DNA of 64,000 nt from Candidatus Acidiferrum typicum (GTDB taxonomy: Bacteria > Acidobacteriota > Terriglobia > Acidiferrales > UBA7541). Positions 27,210 through 34,218 of this stretch are shown here, piece by piece. The DNA is taken from the NCBI GenBank assembly GCA_002478115.1, contig DLMH01000187.1, positions 32,989 through 96,988 on the forward strand, written 5' to 3'. The notes beneath the pieces were generated by a model. That model was not told the origin of the DNA. It worked only from the letters and a program-made list of their open reading frames with translations, and made no database searches. The position numbers were made by a program, and so were the translations under genes. Every line of letters begins with the position of its first letter. The first letter of the stretch is position 1.

Positions 27210-27872
27210 CTATGCGTGCGCGCAATGCACCGCGTCCAGCGCACCCCATAGCGCATCCAGCGCCTCATTCGTCGTCGCCAGGATCTCTTCCTCGTCTCCG
27301 TGGGCGTGCTCTTCAAGCCAACCACGCCACGCGGCACGATGTAACTTGTCGGCTTCTTCGTGAACCGTAAAATAAGCCAAACCCTTCACCGAATCCACTC
27401 CGTAGAACTTCTTCAATCCATCAATCTTTGTCGCCGCGATCTCCGGCACCTGCGCTTCGTAGGCATACAGCGCCGCGACCGCTTCCGCCACTGGACGGTC
27501 CCCCACGATCTCGCGGAAAGTCTCCACCACCGTCTGGGTTCCAGGCAGCGCCGGGCAGCACGTGATGTCCTCTTCATTTACGCCCAGTGTCGCCGCAAAA
27601 TCGCGCCAGAGCTTCGGGTGCGGCCGCGAAGGATTTTCCTCTTCCGCCAGGTTTTCCACCACGATGTCGCGGAGCGGGCCTTCGGTGCGCGCCGCCAGCA
27701 CGCGCAAGTGCCTCGGGAACGCTTCGACATGCCGGTAATATTGCACCGCATACAGTTGCAGGTCCTCGCGGCTCAACTTGCCCGCCTGCCAATCCTGATA
27801 GAACGGATGCTTCAGAAGGCTTTTCTCGGCGATAGCGGCATCGATTTTCTCAAGCAGTTCGGTGTTCCGCAT
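27210..27872 (-). CDS. CADD-family iron/manganese oxygenase homolog (folate-related)
   Basis: The 220-residue helical protein belongs to the TenA/PqqC-like fold and matches chlamydial CADD. Candidate metal ligands are Glu78, His85, Glu139, His171, Asp175 and His178. In C. trachomatis CADD the corresponding residues, as I recall them, are 81, 88, 142, 174, 178 and 181, a constant offset of 3. Lys149 aligns with the Lys152 implicated as amino donor, and Tyr25 (HPFYQDW) with the sacrificed Tyr27. This supports a self-sacrificing route to p-aminobenzoate. The gene is alone, convergent with pnp. Confidence 0.85.
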   Translation of the reverse strand: MRNTELLEKIDAAIAEKSLLKHPFYQDWQAGKLSREDLQLYAVQYYRHVEAFPRHLRVLAARTEGPLRDIVVENLAEEENPSRPHPKLWRDFAATLGVNEEDITCCPALPGTQTVVETFREIVGDRPVAEAVAALYAYEAQVPEIAATKIDGLKKFYGVDSVKGLAYFTVHEEADKLHRAAWRGWLEEHAHGDEEEILATTNEALDALWGALDAVHCAHA

Positions 27873-28214
27873 GGTCGGTGCCTCCCGTTGGTCTCCCGTG
27901 TCGCTTCACAATTGCCCTGCTCCTGGGTGCAAAGCAATTGGCGGATTGTACCAGAGATTGAGAGAATTCGCCGTGCTATTCCTCGCGCTGTTGGCCATCC
28001 CGCTCTAGATGGGGCACTTGGCAAACGCGCCCGACCATCTTGGACTGCGGCGGCTTGCCGCCGCTTTTACGGTGTAAGCAGCTCCGCCAGAGTCTCTTAC
28101 TCTACAGGATGTCCCGGCTGCCTTTTTGCCCAGCTTGCCCTGATCCACGAGCAGAAGGTAGCAAAGGGCTGAGGCGGGCGCCTCGACTCGCCGCCCGTTC
28201 TTCGCGCGTCAGGC
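27873..28214. other. Gap between CADD homolog and murA, with repeat
   Basis: This is 342 bases. The first 150 bases hold the CADD leader (its ATG is at 27872 on the minus strand). From 28040 on the gap is filled by a composite repeat. No gene is seen. Confidence 0.5.
28040..28185. repeat. Composite intergenic repeat (A plus extension, C')
   Basis: Module A at 28040-28070 (GCGGCGGC-TT-GCCGCCGC stem then TTTTAC) is followed by an extension GTAAGCAGCTCCGCCAGAGT shared with the copy at 43866. C' (GGGCTGAGGCGGGCGCCT) lies at 28166-28183. Confidence 0.7.
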
Positions 28215-29498
28215 TTACCCGTCCTTGCTGTGCAGCCGCTCGATGTCCGCTCCCACGGCCTGCAGCTTTTCCACGATCCTCTCGTACCCGCGGTCAATGT
28301 GATACACGCGGTCAATGATCGTCTCTCCCGACGCCACCAGTCCCGCCAGCACCAATCCCGCGCTCGCTCGCAGGTCGGATGCCTGTACCGTTGTCCCCGT
28401 CAGCTTGGCCGGTCCGCGCACCACCGCTCGCCGCCCCTCGATAGAAATGTTCGCGCCCATGCGCATCATTTCGCTCGCATGCAGGAAGCGATTCTCGAAA
28501 ATTGTCTCCGTAATGACCGAAGTGCCTTCCGCCTGCGTGGCCAGCGCCATGTATTGCGCCTGCATGTCGGTAGCGAAGCCGGGATACTCTTCGGTGGTTA
28601 CATCCGCCGCAGCCAGCGCCTTCGTGCCTCGCACTCGCAGTGTTGTCGCATTCGGCGTTTCGATGGGTGCGCCTGCCTTTTCCAGCTTGGCAATCACCGC
28701 GCCCAGGTGTGCCGGCGCGCAGTTCGTGATCGTCAGATCGCCGCCGGTGATGGCTCCAGCCACCAGAAAAGTGCCTGCCTCGATGCGGTCCGGAATCACG
28801 GAATGAATTGCGCCATGAAGCTTTTCCACGCCGCGAATCCGCAGCGTCGAAGTATCGTCCCCGTGAATTTCTGCCCCCATTTTCCGCAGGAGGTGGATCA
28901 AGTCCGTCACTTCCGGCTCGCGCGCGCAATTCTCCAGGTTCGTTTCGCCCTCGGCCAGCGTCGCCGCCATCAAAAGATTTTCCGTTCCCGTCACCGTAAT
29001 CTTTTCAAAGATGATATGCGCGCCCTTCAACCGGCCATTTCCAGGCGCCTTTGCGCGGATGTACCCGTGGTCCGTGCTGATCTCCGCACCCATCTTTGCC
29101 AGCGCCGCCACATGCAGATCCACGGGCCGTGCGCCGATCGAGCAGCCTCCCGGCAACGAAACGTGCGCAATCCCGGCACGCGCCACCGCCGGCCCCAGCG
29201 TCAGGATGGATGCCCGCATCGTCTTCACCAGTTCGTACGGCGCCACCGCGCCATTCAGCGTTGCCGCCTCGATGGTGTAGTCCGCCGCGGGGAAGTCCGT
29301 CGTCGTCACCCTCGCGGACATGAACGCCAGCAGCCTGGCCATGGTGATGATGTCCCGCACCATCGGGATGTTATGAAGTGTCACGGGCTCTGCGGTCAGC
29401 AGTGCCGCGGCCATCGCCGGCAGCGCGGAGTTCTTCGCACCGCTGATCGTCACCGTTCCGTGCAGCGGCTTACCCCCGCGAATTTGAAATCTGTCCAT
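28215..29498 (-). CDS. murA: UDP-N-acetylglucosamine 1-carboxyvinyltransferase MurA
   Basis: Transfers enolpyruvate from PEP to UDP-GlcNAc, the first committed step of peptidoglycan synthesis. The 427 residues match the family. GGKPLHGTVTISGAKN at the N-terminus and LPGGCSIGARPVDLH are present, and the latter's Cys is the fosfomycin target. It lies 15 bases after murQ in the same direction, so de novo synthesis and MurNAc catabolism are co-transcribed. Confidence 0.97.
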   Translation of the reverse strand: MDRFQIRGGKPLHGTVTISGAKNSALPAMAAALLTAEPVTLHNIPMVRDIITMARLLAFMSARVTTTDFPAADYTIEAATLNGAVAPYELVKTMRASILTLGPAVARAGIAHVSLPGGCSIGARPVDLHVAALAKMGAEISTDHGYIRAKAPGNGRLKGAHIIFEKITVTGTENLLMAATLAEGETNLENCAREPEVTDLIHLLRKMGAEIHGDDTSTLRIRGVEKLHGAIHSVIPDRIEAGTFLVAGAITGGDLTITNCAPAHLGAVIAKLEKAGAPIETPNATTLRVRGTKALAAADVTTEEYPGFATDMQAQYMALATQAEGTSVITETIFENRFLHASEMMRMGANISIEGRRAVVRGPAKLTGTTVQASDLRASAGLVLAGLVASGETIIDRVYHIDRGYERIVEKLQAVGADIERLHSKDG

Positions 29499-29513
29499 GC
29501 CCCATTTTCCTTG

Positions 29514-30431
29514 TTATTCGCCCAACGCCCGGCGCAGATGGCCCCTGGCTGCCGCCAGGCGCTTCTTCGCCTGTTCCGCCGAAATGTTCCGCTTCAGCAT
29601 GACCAGCGCGAGGCGCAGGTTGTGTTTGCTCTGACGCAGAGCGTGTTCCACAGCAGACACATCCCTCCTGCTCGCTTCCATCAAGATCCGCTTCTCCCTG
29701 TCCCGAAGCTTCTCATTTGTCCGCGCAACATCAATCATCAGGTTGTCATACAGATGGCCCAAGCGCACCATCGTTGCGGTTGAGAGCATGTTCAGGACCA
29801 GTTTCTGCGCTGTCCCCGCCTTCAACCTCGTCGAGCCCGCAATCACCTCGGGTCCTACTTCCGGCGCGATGGCGATCCGGGCCGCCCGCGCCAGGGGCGA
29901 TCTCCGGTTCGACGTGATCGCAATCGTCAGCACCTTGCGCCTCTTTGCGAAGGCCAGCGCCGCCAGCACGTACGGTGTCGTTCCACTTGCCGCAATTCCC
30001 ACGACGGCGTCTGCACCCGTCAACCGTATCCGCTTCAAATCCCGCACCGCGTCGCCCCGGCTGTCTTCCGCGCCTTCCACCGCCTGCGTCATCGCTTTCT
30101 TGCCGCCGGCGATCTGCGCCTGCACCAATTCCGGGGGCGTCCCGAACGTTGGCGGACACTCCGAAGCATCCAGCGCCGCGATGCGCCCGCTCGATCCCGC
30201 TCCCACATAGATCAACCTGCCACCGTTTTCAATCCTTTGTACGATCGCCTCCACGGCCCGCGCGATCGCGGGCAACTCCCGCGCCACCGCCACCGCCACC
30301 TTGCGGTCCTCGCGGTTCATCAGCCGCACGATCTGTATCGCCGTCATGCGGTCGAGATTCCTCGAGCCTGGGTTCCTTTGTTCTGTCTGCCGGCGTTTCG
30401 CCAGCCTGCGCTTCTTGCCTGGGATGGACAT
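29514..30431 (-). CDS. murQ: N-acetylmuramic acid 6-phosphate etherase MurQ
   Basis: Cleaves the lactyl ether of MurNAc-6-P to GlcNAc-6-P in cell-wall recycling. The 305-residue SIS-fold protein has QRNPGSRNLDRM near its start, GAGSSGRIAALDASECPPTFG (catalytic Glu) split across residues 76-96, and the GIAASGTTPYVLAAL and GSTRLKAGTAQK signatures. It is the upstream gene of murQ-murA and diverges from the kinase-RapZ gene. Its substrate needs a MurNAc 6-kinase; the BadF-type kinase at 42 kb is a candidate. Confidence 0.95.
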   Translation of the reverse strand: MSIPGKKRRLAKRRQTEQRNPGSRNLDRMTAIQIVRLMNREDRKVAVAVARELPAIARAVEAIVQRIENGGRLIYVGAGSSGRIAALDASECPPTFGTPPELVQAQIAGGKKAMTQAVEGAEDSRGDAVRDLKRIRLTGADAVVGIAASGTTPYVLAALAFAKRRKVLTIAITSNRRSPLARAARIAIAPEVGPEVIAGSTRLKAGTAQKLVLNMLSTATMVRLGHLYDNLMIDVARTNEKLRDREKRILMEASRRDVSAVEHALRQSKHNLRLALVMLKRNISAEQAKKRLAAARGHLRRALGE

Positions 30432-30603
30432 TCCTAAATTATAGCTGTCGTTGGAGTAGCCAGTCGGCCCTTACTGGAACGACGTTACTCCGAATTAACG
30501 CCCACGACATCTTCCCACGTTCCTCAGCGTCCGAGTCTCCAGAATCATCTATGATGGAAAAGCACGCACCCAGCCGGCTTGCAATACGGAATTACCGGAA
30601 CTC
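30432..30603. promoter_or_regulatory. Divergent region, murQ / kinase-RapZ gene
   Basis: 172 bases between outward-facing recycling genes. An AT-rich TAAATTATA at about 30435-30443 could serve murQ. No operator was recognised. Confidence 0.35.
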
Positions 30604-32037
30604 GTGTCTATGGACGTCCTCAAGAAACTCTTCGAGCAACATTTTCACGCACCCCCCGCGCGCATACAGCCGGTACAGGGAGACCTCGGCGGCTCCGGGC
30701 GCAAGATCATCCGCCTTGCCAATGAAAACGTCAGCGCCATCGGGATTCTCTACGGCGTTCGCGAGGAAAACGTCGCCTTTCTCGAATTCTCCCGGCACTT
30801 CCGCAGACATGGCCTGCCGGTGCCGGAGATTTATGCCGAGGATCTGGACCGCGGCGCGTATCTCGAAGAAGACCTGGGAGACACCACGCTTTTCGAGTTT
30901 CTCTCGATGAATCGCGATGGCGCGAACATCGCCGCCCCAGTGGTTGAAGTCTACCGCAAAGTCGTCGCCGTTCTGCCGCGTTTCCAGGTCGAAGCCGGCC
31001 GCGATTTGAACTATTCCGCCAGCTATCCTTGCGCCAGTTTCGACCGCCAATCCATCGCCTGGGATTTGAACTATTTCAAATACTATTTTCTCCGGCTGGC
31101 CGCTATTCCTTTCAGCGAACAGCGCCTGGAAAACGATTTCAGCCGCCTTACCGATTTCCTCTTGAGCGCGCCCCGCGATTACTTCCTCTATCGCGATTTC
31201 CAGTCCCGTAACGTGATGTTGCGAAATGGCCAGCCATTCTTCGTTGATTATCAGGGCGGCCGCAAAGGGGCCCTGCAATATGACATCGCTTCTCTGTTGT
31301 TCGATGCCAAAGCGGATCTGCCGCCGGAACTCCGCCAGCAACTCCTGGATGCGTATCTCGACCGGCTGTCCGCATTTCTCGATTTGGACCGCGATGCCTT
31401 CCTGCACTTTTACTATGCCTACGTCCACGTCCGCCTCATGCAGGCCTTGGGCGCTTACGGTTTCCGCGGCTTTTACGAGCGCAAAACGCATTTCCTGCAG
31501 AGCGTGCCCTACGCCCTGAAAAACCTGCGTTGGCTGCTTCACAACACAAAATTACCCATCGAGCTGCCCACGCTCATGGAAGCGTTTCAGGGCATGCTGG
31601 CCTCGGAGAAACTCAATGGCCTCGCTTCCGAAGCGCAGAATCTTGTCGTGCGCATCTTCAGCTTTTCCTTCCATCGCGGTTCACCGCAGGATGAAACCGG
31701 AAATGGCGGGGGCTTCGTGTTTGATGGCCGCAGCTTGCCGAATCCCGGCCGCGAGGAGCGCTTCAAAACTCTCACCGGCAAAGACGCCCCCGTGATCGAA
31801 TACCTCAACCAGCAGGAAAGCGTGCACCAGTTCCTTGCGGGGGTGCTTTCGCTGGTCGATGCCAGCGTGACCAGCTACCAGCAGCGCGGCTTCAAGAATC
31901 TGATGGTTTCCTTCGGATGCACGGGCGGCCAGCATCGCTCCGTCTTTCTGGCGGAGCAGTTGGCCAAGCGCTTGCGCATCAGAAACGGGCTGGAAGTCGT
32001 CGTGCGCCATCTTGAACTAGAAAAGATGGGCCAATGA
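30604..32037 (+). CDS. AmgK-like sugar kinase fused to a RapZ C-terminal domain
   Basis: 477 residues from GTG 30604 (ATG 30610 fits GGAA better and gives 475). The N-terminal part, about 1-335, is an aminoglycoside-phosphotransferase fold resembling AmgK, the anomeric MurNAc/GlcNAc kinase. Tyr196-Arg-Asp198 with Asn203 stands for the catalytic HxDxxxxN, with Tyr replacing His, and VDYQGGRKGALQYDIASL contains metal Asp215. From about 348 a complete RapZ C-terminal domain follows: FDGRSLPNP (373-381) and FGCTGGQHRSV (437-447). In E. coli this domain binds GlcN-6-P; the RapZ N-terminal P-loop ATPase is absent. A MurU-like gene lies downstream. Confidence 0.88.
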   Translation: MSMDVLKKLFEQHFHAPPARIQPVQGDLGGSGRKIIRLANENVSAIGILYGVREENVAFLEFSRHFRRHGLPVPEIYAEDLDRGAYLEEDLGDTTLFEFLSMNRDGANIAAPVVEVYRKVVAVLPRFQVEAGRDLNYSASYPCASFDRQSIAWDLNYFKYYFLRLAAIPFSEQRLENDFSRLTDFLLSAPRDYFLYRDFQSRNVMLRNGQPFFVDYQGGRKGALQYDIASLLFDAKADLPPELRQQLLDAYLDRLSAFLDLDRDAFLHFYYAYVHVRLMQALGAYGFRGFYERKTHFLQSVPYALKNLRWLLHNTKLPIELPTLMEAFQGMLASEKLNGLASEAQNLVVRIFSFSFHRGSPQDETGNGGGFVFDGRSLPNPGREERFKTLTGKDAPVIEYLNQQESVHQFLAGVLSLVDASVTSYQQRGFKNLMVSFGCTGGQHRSVFLAEQLAKRLRIRNGLEVVVRHLELEKMGQ

Positions 32038-32086
32038 AAGCGCCCACAGTCAGGTCGGAGGAATCTTTTGCGGTTCTCTTTAGGAG

Positions 32087-32106
32087 GCCGGGGCTTCAGC
32101 CCCGGC
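32087..32106. repeat. Palindromic intergenic element
   Basis: A 20-base palindrome (GCCGGGGCT-TC-AGCCCCGGC) in the 172-base gap between kinase-RapZ and murU. A second GGGCTTCAGCCCC-like motif lies at about 32127-32139. Confidence 0.6.
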
Positions 32107-32209
32107 GTAAAGCTCCCAAAACCCATGGGCTTCAGCCCCTGAAGAAATGTTTCCCGTTGCCTTTCCGCAGCCACTCCGCCCTTGCCGTAACTCTAGATGA
32201 AGGCCCCGT

Positions 32210-33133
32210 ATGAAAGCCATGATCCTGGCGGCGGGGCTCGGCACGCGCCTCCGCCCGCTCACCGACACTCGCCCCAAGGCCCTCGTGGAAGTCTCCGGTC
32301 GCACCCTCCTCGAAATCACTCTCTCCCGCCTCAGTTCCTTCGGCGTTCGCGACGTCATCATCAACGTCCACCACTTCCCGGACATGATCCTCGATTACCT
32401 GAAGGCCCACAACAATTTCGGCCTGCACATCGAAATCTCTCGCGAAGAGCGCTTGCTCGACACCGGCGGCGGCCTGAAAAAGGCCTCCTGGTTTTTCCTT
32501 CAGGATCCCGCGCATTCCGAAGAACCGTTCATCCTGCACAACGTGGACGTGATCAGCACAATTGATCTCCACCGCATGCTCGAATTCCACAATGAGAAGC
32601 AGGCGATAGCCACGCTGGCAGTCCAGCACCGCAAAAGCTCCCGCCAATTATTGTTCGACGCCGATCTCCGCCTCTGCGGCCGCCGCGCCGGCTTTGATCA
32701 AGTGCCCGAATTGGTTCGAAGCCATCCCACGGATGCGATGCAGGAGGGCACGGTGCAACCTGTCCTGAGCCCAGCCGAGGGTGCCACACCGATCCGCGTG
32801 GAAGGGGAGGGCACGGCCTCACAACCCGCCGAAACGAGCCCGCATTGTCATTCCGAGCGAAGCGAGGAATCTGCTTCTTGCGAATCACAGGCAGGGCGCT
32901 CACAGCCGCCGCAGCCGTTCGCCTTCTCCGGTATCCACATCATTTCCCCGCGTCTCCTCCGCCTGATGCAAGAAGACGGCGTCTTCTCCATCATCGATAC
33001 CTATCTACATCTGTCAGCCCGCGGAGAAAACATCCTCGCCTTTCCAGCCGACGATGCCTATTGGCGCGACCTAGGCAAGCCCGCCGACCTCGTCCACGCC
33101 GCCGAAGATCTAAAACAAAACCTCTTCTGTTAA
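32210..33133 (+). CDS. MurU-like nucleotidyltransferase with in-frame repeat insertion
   Basis: The N-terminal 160 residues are a clear sugar-1-phosphate nucleotidyltransferase (MILAAGLGTRLRPLTDTRPKAL read from residue 4; LDTGGGLKKA; HNVDVIS). After an AmgK-like kinase this fits MurU, which makes UDP-MurNAc from MurNAc-1-P. Residues about 165-235 are atypical: they are encoded by dispersed repeats (modules E and D) and give the peptide CHSERSEESA. The family resumes at PFAFSGIHIISPRLL and continues to the end. 307 residues against about 225-240 for MurU. The frame is kept, so the protein may still fold with an extra loop. Confidence 0.85.
   Translation: MKAMILAAGLGTRLRPLTDTRPKALVEVSGRTLLEITLSRLSSFGVRDVIINVHHFPDMILDYLKAHNNFGLHIEISREERLLDTGGGLKKASWFFLQDPAHSEEPFILHNVDVISTIDLHRMLEFHNEKQAIATLAVQHRKSSRQLLFDADLRLCGRRAGFDQVPELVRSHPTDAMQEGTVQPVLSPAEGATPIRVEGEGTASQPAETSPHCHSERSEESASCESQAGRSQPPQPFAFSGIHIISPRLLRLMQEDGVFSIIDTYLHLSARGENILAFPADDAYWRDLGKPADLVHAAEDLKQNLFC
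32764..32876. repeat. Dispersed repeats (modules E and D) inside the murU-like gene
   Basis: Module E (CCTGAGCCCAGCCGAGGG, 32764-32781) and module D (TGTCATTCCGAGCGAAGCGA onward, 32846-32876) lie within the coding frame. D recurs at 63333 and E at 54834, both in intergenic DNA. Confidence 0.7.
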
Positions 33134-33134
33134 A

Positions 33135-34175
33135 ATGCTCGTCAAGGCCACGATGACGCATCCAATCTGTAGTAACATTCGCCACATGCGATGGATTGTC
33201 GTTTTTTGTTTTGCACTTGTTTCACTCTTTCCCGCCAGAGGACAAACGCCACCTGCCCCTAGCTCTTTTCCAGAACAATTCGAAATTGGACGGCGTACTT
33301 TCTTCGATTTTGGTCCGCCTTTTGATTACTACGAGATTTTTGTCGTCCGACCGATGACTGATGGCTCATCTGTCATAAGAATTTTGCTTACTCCACCAGC
33401 CGATGCCTGCAACGCGCCAGCAAGAGTCGAAATTTCCTCGGCCACGTTGGGCGAATCTATCCCGGCGCTGTTAGGAAAAACCAATCCTTGTTCTATTCCT
33501 GAAAAGGAGCTTCGCCATGAGCTGAAACGCTGCAAGCACTGTTTGGTATTCAGCGGCGCAGAGGTAACTATGCGTGTTCCGTGTGGAGCGAATTCCCGCT
33601 TTATCCGCTCGGATATCCTCGACAGAGATATGTTCGACCCAAATTCTCATACGCCTGAGCACACTTCGTGGACGATGAAATTGTTAGCGCGCCTGGACAA
33701 AGCGATTGGACCTGGCGTCATGGAAAAGCCGATGTTTGCGCTGCCTGGCAACGACCAGCCGACCACAGAAATTCTCAGTGACAAACTCCGGAAGGAACTT
33801 GACTCAGGAGCATACGACCAACTGTTCCCCTCTACAAAGCAAAAGCCCTCGGAGCTATATCTCGCAGCGCAGGCTCATCACCCGCCTCCGACCACCCGGT
33901 TGCTGGACATCGTCCCCTTCAGGCCGCAGGAGCTTATTCTCCCAGAATATCCGGCCATTGCGAGAGCAGCTCACATCGAGGGGATTGTGTCTTTTAGCCT
34001 AGTTTTGGACGCAGATGGCAACCCAACCACACCCAGTTTTGCCCAAGGGCACCCGTTGCTTCTTGAAGCTGTTAAAAGGGCCGTCGCTCAGTGGAATTTC
34101 CCAAAGGACGCAGCGGGCCAACAGATACAGGCGACAATCGAATTCGCATTGAACTGTCCGGAACCCTCGAAGTAG
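33135..34175 (+). CDS. Exported protein with C-terminal TonB-like domain
   Basis: The longest frame starts 2 bases after the murU-like gene; ATG 33186 (MRWIVVFCFALVSLF) would begin directly with a signal peptide and may be the real start. The middle 200 residues have no recognised domain and contain scattered cysteines. The last 85 residues (LPEYPAIARAAHIEGIVSFS through the WNFPKD segment) match the TonB C-terminal domain found in many acidobacterial secreted proteins. Base composition is visibly more AT-rich than the flanking genes, which suggests acquisition or weak codon selection. Function unknown. Confidence 0.75.
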   Translation: MLVKATMTHPICSNIRHMRWIVVFCFALVSLFPARGQTPPAPSSFPEQFEIGRRTFFDFGPPFDYYEIFVVRPMTDGSSVIRILLTPPADACNAPARVEISSATLGESIPALLGKTNPCSIPEKELRHELKRCKHCLVFSGAEVTMRVPCGANSRFIRSDILDRDMFDPNSHTPEHTSWTMKLLARLDKAIGPGVMEKPMFALPGNDQPTTEILSDKLRKELDSGAYDQLFPSTKQKPSELYLAAQAHHPPPTTRLLDIVPFRPQELILPEYPAIARAAHIEGIVSFSLVLDADGNPTTPSFAQGHPLLLEAVKRAVAQWNFPKDAAGQQIQATIEFALNCPEPSK

Positions 34176-34218
34176 AAACCGCCTCTGCCAACTAGGACTT
34201 CGGCCGAACTGCACGTTG

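Noticed and set aside
28230..29783. 517-codon forward frame opposite murA/murQ
   Set aside because: It spans two well-supported minus-strand genes and their gap and has no ribosome site or recognisable motifs.
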